From contig JAUCBJ010006938.1 in the NCBI GenBank assembly GCA_032718475.1, positions 87,026 through 151,025 of the forward strand: 64,000 nt of DNA, given 5' to 3'. Within the stretch, counting starts at the first letter, position 1. Each line of letters starts with the position of its first letter. This stretch comes from Nemertoderma westbladi (taxonomy: Eukaryota; Xenacoelomorpha; Nemertodermatida; Nemertodermatidae). A model generated the notes under the pieces. The model was not told where the DNA came from and ran no database searches. It worked only from the letters and a program-made list of their open reading frames with translations. The translations under genes and the position numbers were made by a program. Below, one piece after another: positions 54,658 to 64,000 of this stretch.

Positions 54658-56515
54658 GATTAGTGGCGAGACAGGGGGGGCAGAGAATGCCCCACAAGAG
54701 GGGTGTAGAAGTGTAGTAAGAGGTAGTGAAGTTAGAAGTGGCGGGTGGGGGGGGGGGGCTACGGACACCCCACCGAGAGAAGTTAGTAGAGAGAGAGGGG
54801 GGGCAGAGAGTGTCCCACAGCCGTCAGCGGATAATGCGCGGGCCGAATCAGGTAAACCGCAACACCCGGCGACGGAGAGTAATAGGGGGATTGCGAGTAT
54901 CCCCAGCGGCGTGCGATCGAGCAGAGAGAGGCAGGTTGACGTCGCGAGAGGGCAGGCAAAGCGTCGAGCCCGACCAGAAGAGAGAAGAAGAACAGTGGAG
55001 TTTAACCGGGAGGTCGACGAGAGACCTCACGAGCCGGAATACTACACAGAAAAGAGAAGAAGAGAAGATAGTAGAAGAAGTGTCGCCACGAATGATAGGA
55101 GTGCGAGGACGGATAACGAACCGTCGATAGTAGAGATGGAGTCAGGGAGCCAGTGGGGTCGAACTTCGGGAGATTGCCGTCGCCCCGGAGAAACGCACCG
55201 CACGCCAAGAGAGGGGTACAAGACGTACCAATACAGAGTTGAGAACAGGAGAGGGGATCGGAGAGAAGCTTCCCGACGGGATATAGCTGCCGATCGAGAG
55301 TGCAGTAGTCGCGGGGAGATTCGAGATTCGCGAAGAATAAACGTCGGTTCGGAAGGGCACATGCAGACTGCAGGACATACTGTAGGCCTTACTGCACATA
55401 CTATTATAGGCCATGCTGGGAGAGATAGAGTAGGCGATGGGATAGCGCGAACGACGGGATTAAACCCGGAAGTCGCGGAGTACATACCGGTAGGTAGGCG
55501 AGAGGTAGGTAGGCCTATATCGGTACAGCAGCATGACTATAATAATACACAGGGACATAACATATATCCAGGGGAGGGGGGAGTTATTGGAGATAGACGT
55601 ATGGGCCCCAATATATTAACATCAACCCCAGTACCAAACATACCGGCTGGGGGGGGACAGGGTGACATTCCCCCATCACAATATCGACAATGTACCCCGA
55701 TAGGAGCGAGAACATCGAACTCCCTGGACGAGAACAGGTCGTGCGGACAGTCACCACCACACGCGGCCGTACAGGGGACTGCTAGTCCACAGTTAGGTGG
55801 TAGCAGGGCCACACCGTGGCGGGGACAGAAAGAAAATAACACCATAAATAAACACAATCCCAATATACCCAGTAGGCCGAGTCTAGACAACCAAAACATT
55901 AAATCGGTACATATAAACCTAAGCGCGATACGTGAAGGACTATACAGGAAACGCTATAATCCAGGATTCCAATGTCAATTACATCGGGACGGAACCCATA
56001 AGACCAGGAGTTGTAAATACTGGCAAGCGTTGCCCAAACGAGATCGTGTAGCCTACACAGACGCAAACGGACTATGTCATCGATGTGTGGTAAAAGGACA
56101 CAGATCCGGAGAGTGTTGGAAAGGGATAGGATGTGAAAGGACTAGACCAGGGGCAGAGAAGCCCATGAGCAAACATAAGGGAGTCGGGAAAGTAGAAGGA
56201 GGCGTGTTGCATACACACGCAGGACGGACACAGTGCGAGGGGGCATTGCACGGGCAGACACCGCGTATACCGAGGGACGAGCGGGGGTCGTCGAGGGCTT
56301 TAATGCCAGCGCACATACGAAGGGGGAGGCCAGCAAAGGTGGCACCGAAGAGAGTGTGGCGAAGAGTTAGAGGACGTATAGGAGGGCAGCAGGAGAGTGC
56401 CTACTGGAAGAAGGGGCACCTGAGAGTTTTTAGTCGTCCAAAGTTTTGGACTGAGGGGGGTGGGAATGAGGGCGAGACGCCCTTCCCACGCACAAAATAT
56501 AAAATAATTATTTAA
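54605..56515 (+). CDS. Gag-like ORF 2 with BEL/Pao-style zinc fingers
   Basis: Frame +1 relative to ORF 1, overlapping it by about 50 nt; no ATG lies at its upstream limit, so it is probably expressed by frameshift or after an indel. Most is Arg/Gly/Glu-rich and disordered (residues 1-440). Near the end, FQCQLHRDGTHKTRSC and LCHRCVVKGHRSGECW (55970-56120) form Cys/His fingers with the spacing and WQALPKRDRVAY linker style seen in BEL/Pao gags. A basic C-terminus follows (RRGRPAKVAPKRVWRRVRGR, an AT-hook-like GRPAK included). It should bind nucleic acid. Nothing resembles protease. Confidence 0.7.
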   Translation: MKLDVAGGGGATGAPPNKISGETGGAENAPQEGCRSVVRGSEVRSGGWGGGATDTPPREVSRERGGAESVPQPSADNARAESGKPQHPATESNRGIASIPSGVRSSRERQVDVARGQAKRRARPEERRRTVEFNREVDERPHEPEYYTEKRRREDSRRSVATNDRSARTDNEPSIVEMESGSQWGRTSGDCRRPGETHRTPREGYKTYQYRVENRRGDRREASRRDIAADRECSSRGEIRDSRRINVGSEGHMQTAGHTVGLTAHTIIGHAGRDRVGDGIARTTGLNPEVAEYIPVGRREVGRPISVQQHDYNNTQGHNIYPGEGGVIGDRRMGPNILTSTPVPNIPAGGGQGDIPPSQYRQCTPIGARTSNSLDENRSCGQSPPHAAVQGTASPQLGGSRATPWRGQKENNTINKHNPNIPSRPSLDNQNIKSVHINLSAIREGLYRKRYNPGFQCQLHRDGTHKTRSCKYWQALPKRDRVAYTDANGLCHRCVVKGHRSGECWKGIGCERTRPGAEKPMSKHKGVGKVEGGVLHTHAGRTQCEGALHGQTPRIPRDERGSSRALMPAHIRRGRPAKVAPKRVWRRVRGRIGGQQESAYWKKGHLRVFSRPKFWTEGGGNEGETPFPRTKYKIII

Positions 56516-56744
56516 TTAAATAAAATAATTAAATAATAAAGTAGGTAGAAGTTAGGTAGTTAGGAGTTAGTTAGTAGGTACGTAGTACCTAGTTAGAGAG
56601 TTAGTAGGTACGTAGTACCTAGTTAGAGAGTTAGTAGGTACGTAGTACCTAGTTAGAGAGTTAGTAGGTACGTAGTACCTAGTCAGAGAGTTAGTAGGTA
56701 CGTAGTACCTAGTCAGAGAAGTTAGTCAAGAGGTACGTATTACC

Positions 56745-56778
<34 letters not shown>

Positions 56779-58812
56779 AAGTAGGTACGTAGTACCTAGA
56801 GTTAGTTAGAGAGTCAGTAGGTACGTGGTACCTAGTTAGAGTTAGAGTTAGTAGGTACGTAGTACCTAGAGTTAGTTAGAGAGTCAGTAGGTACGTGGTA
56901 CCTAGTTAGAGTTAGAGTTAGTAGGTACGTGGTACCTAGTTAGAGTTAGAGCTAGAGGGTACGTAGTACCGCTAGAAGAGTTAGTAGGAGGGTACGTGTA
57001 GTACCGTTAGTAGAAGAGAGTTAGAGGGTACGTAAGTACCGCTAGTTAGTTAGAGTTAGAGGGTACGTAAGTACCGCTAGCTAGTAGAGAGAGTTAGAAG
57101 TAGTGAGAGGGTACGTGTAGTACCGTTAGTAGAAGAGTTAGTAAGAGGGTACGTGTAGTACCGTTAGTAGAAGAGTTAGTAGGAGGGTACGTGTAGTACC
57201 GTTAGTAGAAGAGTTAGAGGGTACGTAAGTACCGCTAGTTAGTAGAGTTAGAGGGTACGTAAGTACCGCTAGTTAGTAGAGTTAGAGGGTACGTAAGTAC
57301 CGCTAGGTAGTTAGAGTTAGAGGGTACGTAAGTACCGCTAGTTAGAGTAAGAGTTAGAGGGTATGCAGTACCGTTAGAGAATAGGAGTTAAGGGGTACGC
57401 AGTACCGTTAGAGAGTAAGAGTAGTAAGAGGGTACGTAGTACCGCTAGTTAGGGGTGTTAGTAGTAGCAGTAGAGGGTTGTGGGCACCGTAAGCGCCACG
57501 TAGTTAGAGTTAGTAGGGAATGCGCTGAACTTAGTGGGGCACGGGCGTGATGACGTGTTTGATGTAAGAGCAGGGTATGTTAATTAGGGTGGGTGCCGGG
57601 CACAAGAGGTGCCGGGCACAAAAAGAGTTAGTAGTAGAGTTAGTTGAGTTAGTAGTAGAGTTAGTTGAGTTAGTAGAGAGTTAGTAGAGTTAGAAGGTGC
57701 CGGGCACAAGAGGTGCGGGCACAAAAAGAGTTGGTAGAGTTAGAAGGTGCCGGGCACAAGAGGTGCCGGGCACAAAAAGAGTTAGTAGAGTTAGAAGAGA
57801 GTTAGTAGAGTCAGTAGTAGTTCACATAATTAACGTACCCACTCTGCCGGCACTCAGAGCGTCACGTGTAGGCGACTAGACGTAAAGGGAGTAGATGTAA
57901 AGGAGGTAAGTTAGAGATAGAGTAGAGGAGTACAGACGGGCACATAGGGTGCCAGGTAGTAGAGTTAGAGAGGTAGTAGTGTAGTAGAGAGGGCACATAG
58001 GGTGCCAGGTAGTAGAGTTAGAGAGGTAGTAGTGTAGTAGAGAGGGCACATAGGGTGCCAGGTAGTAGAATAGAGTAGAGAGGGCACATAGGGTGCCAGG
58101 TAGTAGAGCTAGAGAGGTAGCTGAGTAGTAGAAGGGCACACAGGGTGCCAGATAGTAGAATGGTTGTGGGCACCGCAAGCGCCACGTAGTTAGAAGAGTG
58201 GAGTAGAGTTAGTAGAGCTAGTTAGTAGAGTTAGCAGAGCTAGTGGAGTAGAGTCAGTAGAGCTAGTTAACAGAGTTGGTAGACTCAGAGGAGTCAAGTA
58301 GAGTTAGTAGAAGTAGAAAGTTAGTAGGAGTTAGTTAGACTTAGTAGAGAGTTAGAGTCAGTAGAAAGTTAGTGGCTCTCAGTTAGAGCTAGAAGTAGTA
58401 AGAGTTAGTAGTTAGCAGAGTTAGTTAGATAGTTAGAGTTAGTAAGCAGTAGGTAGATGGTATGATAGCACAGGGGTAACATTAGAGGTCAGGGCCTTAG
58501 AGAGTGGCAGAGAGTAGAGAGGAGATAGTGAGAAGAGCTGTTGGCGAGAAGTTAGAGTGCGATTCAGGTGTGGGGAGAGTGTAAGAGTGGGGAGAGAGCG
58601 AGTTGAGTCAGAGAGCGGAGTTAGAGTGGTGAGAGTGTTGGGGAAACAAAAATTGTGTGAGAGAAGCGCACGATCGGCCCGACACGAGACGCCAGAGGGT
58701 AGTGACATCATACCCATAGGGAGCGGCCTGGAAAGCCGACTCCGAAAAAATAGACCCACCCCACACCCGATAATAGATCGGGATCCAGCGGAATTGTAGC
58801 GCACTTGAGTTG
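56516..58812 (+). repeat. Tandem stem-loop array in the 3' part of the gag-only element
   Basis: From 56570 to 57440 about 26 units of 30-40 bp carry GGTAC-N(3-5)-GTACC separated by GTTAG/AGAGTTAG spacers. From 57590 to 57770 several units carry GTGCC-G-GGCAC. From 57930 to 58155 five units carry GGCAC-ATAGG-GTGCC. Two units near 57480 and 58166 read GTGGGCACCG-YAAGCG-CCACGTAG. The rest is GTTAG-rich spacer. No ORF is credible. The array ends before the terminal hairpin. Confidence 0.93.
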
Positions 58813-58813
58813 G

Positions 58814-58851
58814 ATGCTATCTTCTTACCGGGAAGATAGCATGGGGGGGAG
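58814..58851 (+). promoter_or_regulatory. Polypurine tract with an upstream 11-bp hairpin
   Basis: ATGCTATCTTC (58814-58824) pairs perfectly with GAAGATAGCAT (58832-58842), and GGGGGGGAG (58843-58851) follows directly and abuts the 3' LTR. The G tract is the expected plus-strand primer. Confidence 0.8.
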
Positions 58852-59377
58852 TGTTAGCTTATCCAATTCCGCTAACACAAACCCATAGAGTGAGCCATAA
58901 AGCAATATTGGGAGCACGAGGTTGATTACCAATCAACCTCGTGTCAGCCCAGTAAACGGGGACAATAGGCCCCAAAGGAGACACACACAATAAGGGTCAG
59001 GGGCCAAACCCCTAACCCAGAGAGAACACAGGGAGTGAAGGGAAACACTCCAAAGGGTGCCACCAGGGGTATCAACCAATCAGAGGGGGGAAAGGCATCG
59101 ATTGAGTAGCAATAAGGCCACCGTGCAATATAACCAGTAACCTGTAATCATTCATTCAGTTTACTCAGTCAGATCAGTAGGGTGGAACGGGGACTTCTGT
59201 CACCGTCCGCTACCGCCATCATACTTATATTACCTGTTGTGTTATACTATATATATATCAGACTATTATACCTTATACATATAACCGAACACCAGAACTC
59301 TTTTACCTTTCACACACGGCGGGGACGCGTGGATAGAAAACCCAACGGATAAACCGGGATCCGTAGATCCCGTCACA
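58852..59377 (+). repeat. Gag-only element 3' LTR
   Basis: 526 bp, with the same termini and hairpins as the 5' LTR. Confidence 0.93.
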
Positions 59378-59597
59378 AGCCTGGAACTAGACTGCTACAA
59401 AAACTGATGCGACAGAGCGAGGTGCCGTTAGGCCTAACATTTCTCAGAAGCGGGTCCTCCAACACTCAATTTCAAGATAACATAATACGAGTATACCAGT
59501 AGTTGAATTACATGATACTGCAATACTAACTGCCAGAAAGTAGAATGTGCATTAGATCCAGGAGGTAGGATAGTCACTAACTCCTACAGCTGAAGCA

Positions 59598-60154
59598 ATG
59601 TGTGTGGGCAACCGAGACCCACCTAACACCAACAGCGCTCTGGAAGACAATTCTTCAGACGAGGATGAGTTGTCTCAACTTGAAGCTGCCACTTCCAGGT
59701 TGGAGTTGGTTGGACTATCGACCGACAATACGGAAAATCCCAAAGTTATTTGCGAACTGCTATGTTTTGTGCAGTTTCAAATTTCCTCGATGGACAAAAC
59801 TTCACTCGTTTCAGTTGTTTCAAATTTATACTCCCTCTCTGAGGTAGTGGCTGCCAAAAGAATCCTCTTTGATGAAGTGGGTAAATATGCTTTTGCCAAT
59901 CGCCCTCTGCCTGCGATTTAAGCCGCATGTATCCGCTGACTTGGTTAAAAACTTCTTAACTTTAAACTTAACGTAGATGTGGACATTGTTGAGAATCCTA
60001 ATAAAATCAACAATTCGTATAACTCCTTTATTGTGAGCCCACCAGATGAGTCTTCCTTCTCTACACTCCTACAGTTGGATTCTTGGCCAAAGGGTATAAT
60101 TGTTAAGCGCTTTTGGCCTGTGCCGCGATCCGGCGTCGCCAAACCAACATCCTA
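59598..60154 (+). pseudogene. CR1/L2-like LINE, ORF1 remnant
   Basis: ATG 59598 opens a 107-codon frame with an acidic start and EVICELL-like text (VICELLCFVQFQISSMDKTSLVSVV, partial), the style of short ORF1 proteins of CR1/L2-type LINEs. A second piece near 60045-60154 reads SWPKGIIVKRFWPVPRSG. Frameshifts separate them. The protein would bind RNA; this copy is broken. Confidence 0.55.
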
Positions 60155-60289
60155 ACCATCTTCGACACGCAGGGTGGTTGAGTCAGCAGTAGCCTGATAG
60201 GTTGCTGATATGGTTCTGTTTCTCTGGACTTCTACTTCTTTTTTTTATATATAGTATAACTTTTGTTCTCATATCTTTTAGAGTGAAAC

Positions 60290-61102
60290 TCATCATTGAT
60301 CATAAACTTAACATTAACAATGGCTATCCTAAACCCACTTAGAATTGCACTTATAACTGCAGTGGCCTAAATAATAACCCTGATGTCATTAAGGCAATAT
60401 GTGACTCGCATGACGTCGATTATTACAGGAAACTTGGTTGGTGAAACAAAAATTTCCCAATTTAAATTCCCTCCATAATGACTTTTTTGGTTCAGGTGTA
60501 TTTTCCATCAATTTGGCAGATGGTCCGTTGGTCGGCCGTCCTTATGGCGGGTTGGCTGTTTTATGGCGCAAACATTTATCCAGTTCAATAAATATAGTCA
60601 ATATTAATGAAAGAATTATTTGTTGTACTATTAAAAGTGCTGACGGTTCTAGCACCCTGTTACTGAATGTATATGTGCCTTGTGAATCACCTTGATAATT
60701 TAGATTTGTATCTAGAGTTGTTAGGTGAATGTTCTGCATACATTGCTGAGCATCCAGGTTCTAAATGTGCTATATTGGGAGACTTTAATACTGCTCCCGA
60801 TCGACCCTTTGGTAATGAACTGAAATTATTTTGTGATTGTTTTTCATTGATATGGTCAGATTTACATATTTTACCTAATGATACTTTTTCATTTACTAGC
60901 CATGTACGTACATGGCACAGTGTCGTGGTTAGACCACATCGTTTCTACTGCTGACTTTCATTCCTCTATTAGTAATAATACTGTCCTACGTGATCTTGTT
61001 TATGATCAACATTTACCCGTCTCAGTGACTGTATCTTTGCTGCTTAGTGCGTCTACACCAGGCAGTAGTAATAAGGTCACTTTTACCAATAACGCAAATT
61101 AA
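60290..61102 (+). pseudogene. CR1/L2-like LINE, APE endonuclease remnant
   Basis: Motifs in order: GRPYGGLAVLWRKHL, NVYVPCESP, CAILGDFNTAPDRPFG, then after a frameshift near 60890 SWLDHIVSTADFHSSI and HLPVSVTV. These are the GDFN, S-x-x-D-H and (D/Q)HLP signatures of LINE endonucleases that nick the target. Confidence 0.75.
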
Positions 61103-61231
61103 CGGGATAAAGCCAGTGGTGAAAATATTTAAAAATATTCTCAAACTGTTGATGAACAACTATGTTTATTACAGTTACCCCTTACTGCTTTAACGTGTTG
61201 TGATATTCATTGTGAGAATATTAATCATAAA

Positions 61232-63080
61232 ATGTCACTAAATTCGTGTTATACTGATACTATTAATATTCTACATAGCTGTACGGCTAAATTTAGTTCG
61301 CAAAAAAGGGGTAATTCGGTCTCCAATTGCATTCCGGGTTGGAATAAGTTTGTAAAAGAAAAGCAGGCTGCAGCACAGGAGGCATTTCATATTTGGTGCG
61401 AACAAGAGCAGCCTAGGTTTGGGCTTGTTTGGGAGGTAAAGAAAAAAACGGCCGCGCAATTTAAATTGGCTCTCCGAAATTGCAAAAGGGAGGAAGGTGC
61501 TTTGCGAGCAGATCGCCTAGCCGCTTCCTTTATTAATTCATGAAAAGATTTTTGGAGTTCACTAAAAAAAGCAACAACTACTAAAATGGGTTTAGCAACT
61601 CTGTCGGTTCCGCCCACACTGAGGAAGAAATTGCCGATTTGTTCAAATCTAATTATTATGATATTATTAATTCTGTCCCTGTATCTGAAATTGACTCTAC
61701 TTTTGTGCAGTTTAAGTTTTCTGAATGGGACGGCTCCAATAATGTCCATATTTCTGCTGATAAGGTGAAAGAAGCCATCAATGGTCTGCAGAGTGGAAAG
61801 GCTGCCGGGCCTTACGACATCTTCCCTGAAAGTTATATTTTTGGTGGTAACCTTTTGCCAGTAATTTTGTGTTTACTGTTCAATTCTTTTATAACTCATG
61901 GGTTAATTATTTCTAGTTTGTTGCTTATTATTAAAGATAAAAACGCTAGTATAAGTGAACGTTCGAATTACCAACCCATAGCCAAAGCTACAGCTGGCTC
62001 AACGGTATTGGAAACGTGTTTCAAGTGCTCAATATCATGCTTTCCAATATATCTGACAACCAGTTCAGTTTTGCAGATGGCCTAGGTACAGAAATGTGTA
62101 TTTTTGTCTTAAAACAAACAATTCACTTATACATTAGTAAAGACTCACCTGTGTATACTGCTCTCTTAGACGCCTCGAAAGCGTTTGACCATATTAATCA
62201 TAGTAAACTTTTTCGAAAGCTAATTGAACTAGGTGTATCTATTGGTATTGTAAGACTCCTCGCATTTTGGTATTCTCACCAACTAATTTGTATTAGCTGG
62301 GTTTCTGCTACTTCCGGTGCATTTTTGGTTTCAAATGGTGTCCGTCAAGGAAGTTTACTCAGCCCCCTCTTATTTAACATTTATATGAATGTGTAGAATG
62401 ATATGTGTAGAACTAAACAAATCTAATGTTGGATGTAATGTTGGAATAATTCTTTTAAATCACTTATTTTACGCAGATGACCTGTGTTTACTGTCACTGA
62501 GTATTTTTGGGTTACGAGCACTAGTCAAGATATGTGAGTGTTATGGTGCTAAATTTGATATTTTGTTCAATCCACTCAAATCACACTGTTTGTATTTTTT
62601 GCCTTATCGTTTTTACCGTGCAGGTGACATCTATCTCAATGGAAAACCTTTAGACTGTGTTAAGCAGGTATCATACTATTATGAGCTGTGACCTTTCTGA
62701 TGAATCAGACATGAATAAAATTAAATCTTCTTTATTTTGTCGAGGTAATTTGTTAGTTAGAAATTTCTCTCAGTGTTCTCTTGGTGTTAAATTATGTTTG
62801 TTCAAAACTTATTGCTACAGTTTATATTGCTGCTCTTTGTGGTCTATTTTCCGTGTACAAAACTTTGCGACAAGTGAAAGTAGCAAATAACATGTGTTTT
62901 TGTCTGTTGTTTAAATACTCCCGTAGTGAAGATGCAGACACAATTTTTGTTAATAATAGAGTAAATAACTTTAATGCCATTATGCGCAAAGTTATATTTT
63001 CCTTGTTAAACAGAGTGAAAAGTCCAGTTGTATACCGCCTACAGGATCCTAGTAACGATGTACCTTACTGTAGAATCTAG
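61232..63080 (+). pseudogene. CR1/L2-like LINE, reverse transcriptase remnant
   Basis: Successive frames give a linker (GWNKFVKEKQAAAQEAFHIW), INGLQSGKAAGPYDIFPE, SNYQPIAKAT, QFSFADGLGTEMCIFVLK, TALLDASKAFDHINHSKLF, NGVRQGSLLSPLLFNIYMN and HLFYADDLCLLS with the catalytic YADD. A C-terminal part follows (LFNPLKSHCLYF, CLFKTYCYSLYCCSLW) and ends near 63080. At least four frameshifts or stops are present. The N-G-L-x-x-G-K-A-x-G-P-Y-D and YADD-LLS style fits the CR1/L2/Jockey group; finer placement needs alignment. Confidence 0.82.
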
Positions 63081-63659
63081 CAGTGTATAAGGGCTCGTAC
63101 AGTATCTGACAATAAATCCCAGTCCAGGGTGTCTAAATAAACAGATACCAGGTACACAAACTACTACTGGCGAGGAACGGAGCCTGATGTCTATTCTAAT
63201 ACGTGGGCGACTCAAATGCCCGGGCGAACTAGACAAAACAGGATACCTGGCCTCTAACCAGTGAGGCAGATGTACAGTCTACGGTGACAGACCAAACTCA
63301 CGAGGAAACAATCCCCGCGCAGTGAATCCTAACTATCGCTAACGGACCTAAATACTGTAAACTTGCCGCGATGTGATTTATATGGTTTATATACGAGCTA
63401 GTGGATCAACAGACTAGCGTAACAATACTGCCGAAAGGAAAATAGCAGTCAAAAGGGGTGCCCCTAAAATACCTCTTATATGCTGTAAAACTAAATATTA
63501 AATATCTCCTCAAATTACCAAATTACAGAAATTACAGAACTACAAAATATTAAACGATAAAACAAAGGAAGGACTGTCAGCCACAGGTATGAAAAAATAG
63601 GTAATTAGGCCTAGCAGACGTTTCGGAAGCCAATGGCTATCTTTATCAATGCTTAATTT
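63081..63659. other. No gene recognised
   Basis: Unique-looking sequence after the LINE. Open frames on either strand are short and motif-free. Confidence 0.5.
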
Positions 63660-64000
63660 ATGTATGCTACAGCGCACATACAACAACTACAACTCACATA
63701 TACAGAATAATAATAAAGTATATACCATAAACAGTAGGCCTACACATATACAAAGCACATACAGTATAATATAAATGAATACACAGTACACGACAACTGC
63801 AACGCATATATACAGTATAATAATAAGGTATAAACACTAAACATTACACATATACAAAGCACATACAGTATAATATAAACGCATACACCGTACACAACAA
63901 CTACAACGCACATATACAGTAAAATAATAAAGAATAAACACTAAACAGTACACATATACAACGCACATATACAGTAAAATAATAAAGAATAATTTATTAT
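63660..64000. repeat. Tandem repeat, about 110-125 bp unit
   Basis: Three or more diverged copies of an AC/TA-rich unit containing cacatatacagtataataataa and acaactacaacgcacatat-like text (partial). The array runs off the window end. Confidence 0.8.

Larger units (their letters stand above)
52214..59377 (+). mobile_element. Gag-only (non-autonomous) LTR retrotransposon, 7.16 kb
   Basis: LTRs 52214-52737 and 58852-59377 differ by one substitution (gccaacagg/gccaccagg) and one TA-dinucleotide, as far as I can see. agcct is duplicated at 52209-52213 and 59378-59382. The interior holds two overlapping gag-like frames with BEL-style zinc fingers, then about 2.3 kb of tandem stem-loop repeats, a hairpin and a polypurine tract. 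No protease, RT, RNase H or integrase is present in any frame. The near-identity of its LTRs means recent movement, so the missing enzymes must have come from another element. Confidence 0.92.

Noticed and set aside
56570-57440. CRISPR-like array (regular repeats with short spacers)
   Set aside because: Eukaryotic context. Spacers are themselves repetitive GTTAG text, the unit is a 13-bp inverted repeat, and the array is inside an LTR element.

Overview
The window is eukaryotic, most likely an invertebrate animal. Host coding sequence is split by GT-AG introns and encodes metazoan extracellular modules: a signal peptide, PAN/Apple-like and EGF-like domains, and a beta/gamma-crystallin exon. 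The rest is dominated by animal-type retrotransposons: Ty3/gypsy, BEL/Pao, several LINE lineages and tRNA-like SINEs. The species cannot be named from the sequence. I saw no rRNA, CRISPR array or prokaryotic operon structure.

Layout. 1-11.3 kb: an old gypsy element (gypsy-1, minus strand, 657-9046, duplicated target ccat) sits inside a 5'-truncated LINE, which itself lies against the tail of a second copy of that LINE. Gypsy-1 is split by a 4.2 kb unclassified insertion (2099-6297) flanked by accactg. 11.8-12.6 kb: tRNA-like SINE copies, two of them forming a palindrome of about 495 bp. 13.0-18.4 kb: a three-exon host gene for a secreted protein; its first intron holds a LINE that lost its RT half and carries a solo LTR. 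18.5-33.8 kb: a 15.35 kb BEL/Pao element (minus strand, 1.24 kb LTRs) with a long gag extension, an RT lacking its YVDD block and an unrecognised extra 3' ORF. 33.9-48.6 kb: a three-level nest. Gypsy-2 (minus) has its 5' LTR split by a LINE (plus, 16 bp target duplication), and that LINE is split by gypsy-3 (plus, LTRs identical by eye, 5 bp duplication). 49.8-50.5 kb: a second solo LTR. 51.6 kb: one beta/gamma-crystallin exon. 52.2-59.4 kb: a young LTR element with only gag-like ORFs followed by a 2 kb array of short stem-loop repeats. 59.6-63.1 kb: a decayed CR1/L2-like LINE. 63.7-64.0 kb: a tandem repeat.

The best candidate for something undescribed is the gag-only element (52214-59377) and its LTR family, which also includes the solo LTRs at 15686-16303 and 49831-50453. 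Their LTRs begin and end with stem-loops whose stems covary between copies while one loop stays constant. The full copy has nearly identical LTRs, a 5 bp target duplication and no pol, so it probably moved recently using enzymes supplied in trans. Other points of interest are a 15-nt self-complementary primer site in gypsy-3, twin CRE-like octamers and two in-frame 30-bp minisatellites in the nested LINE, and the extra 3' ORF of the BEL element.
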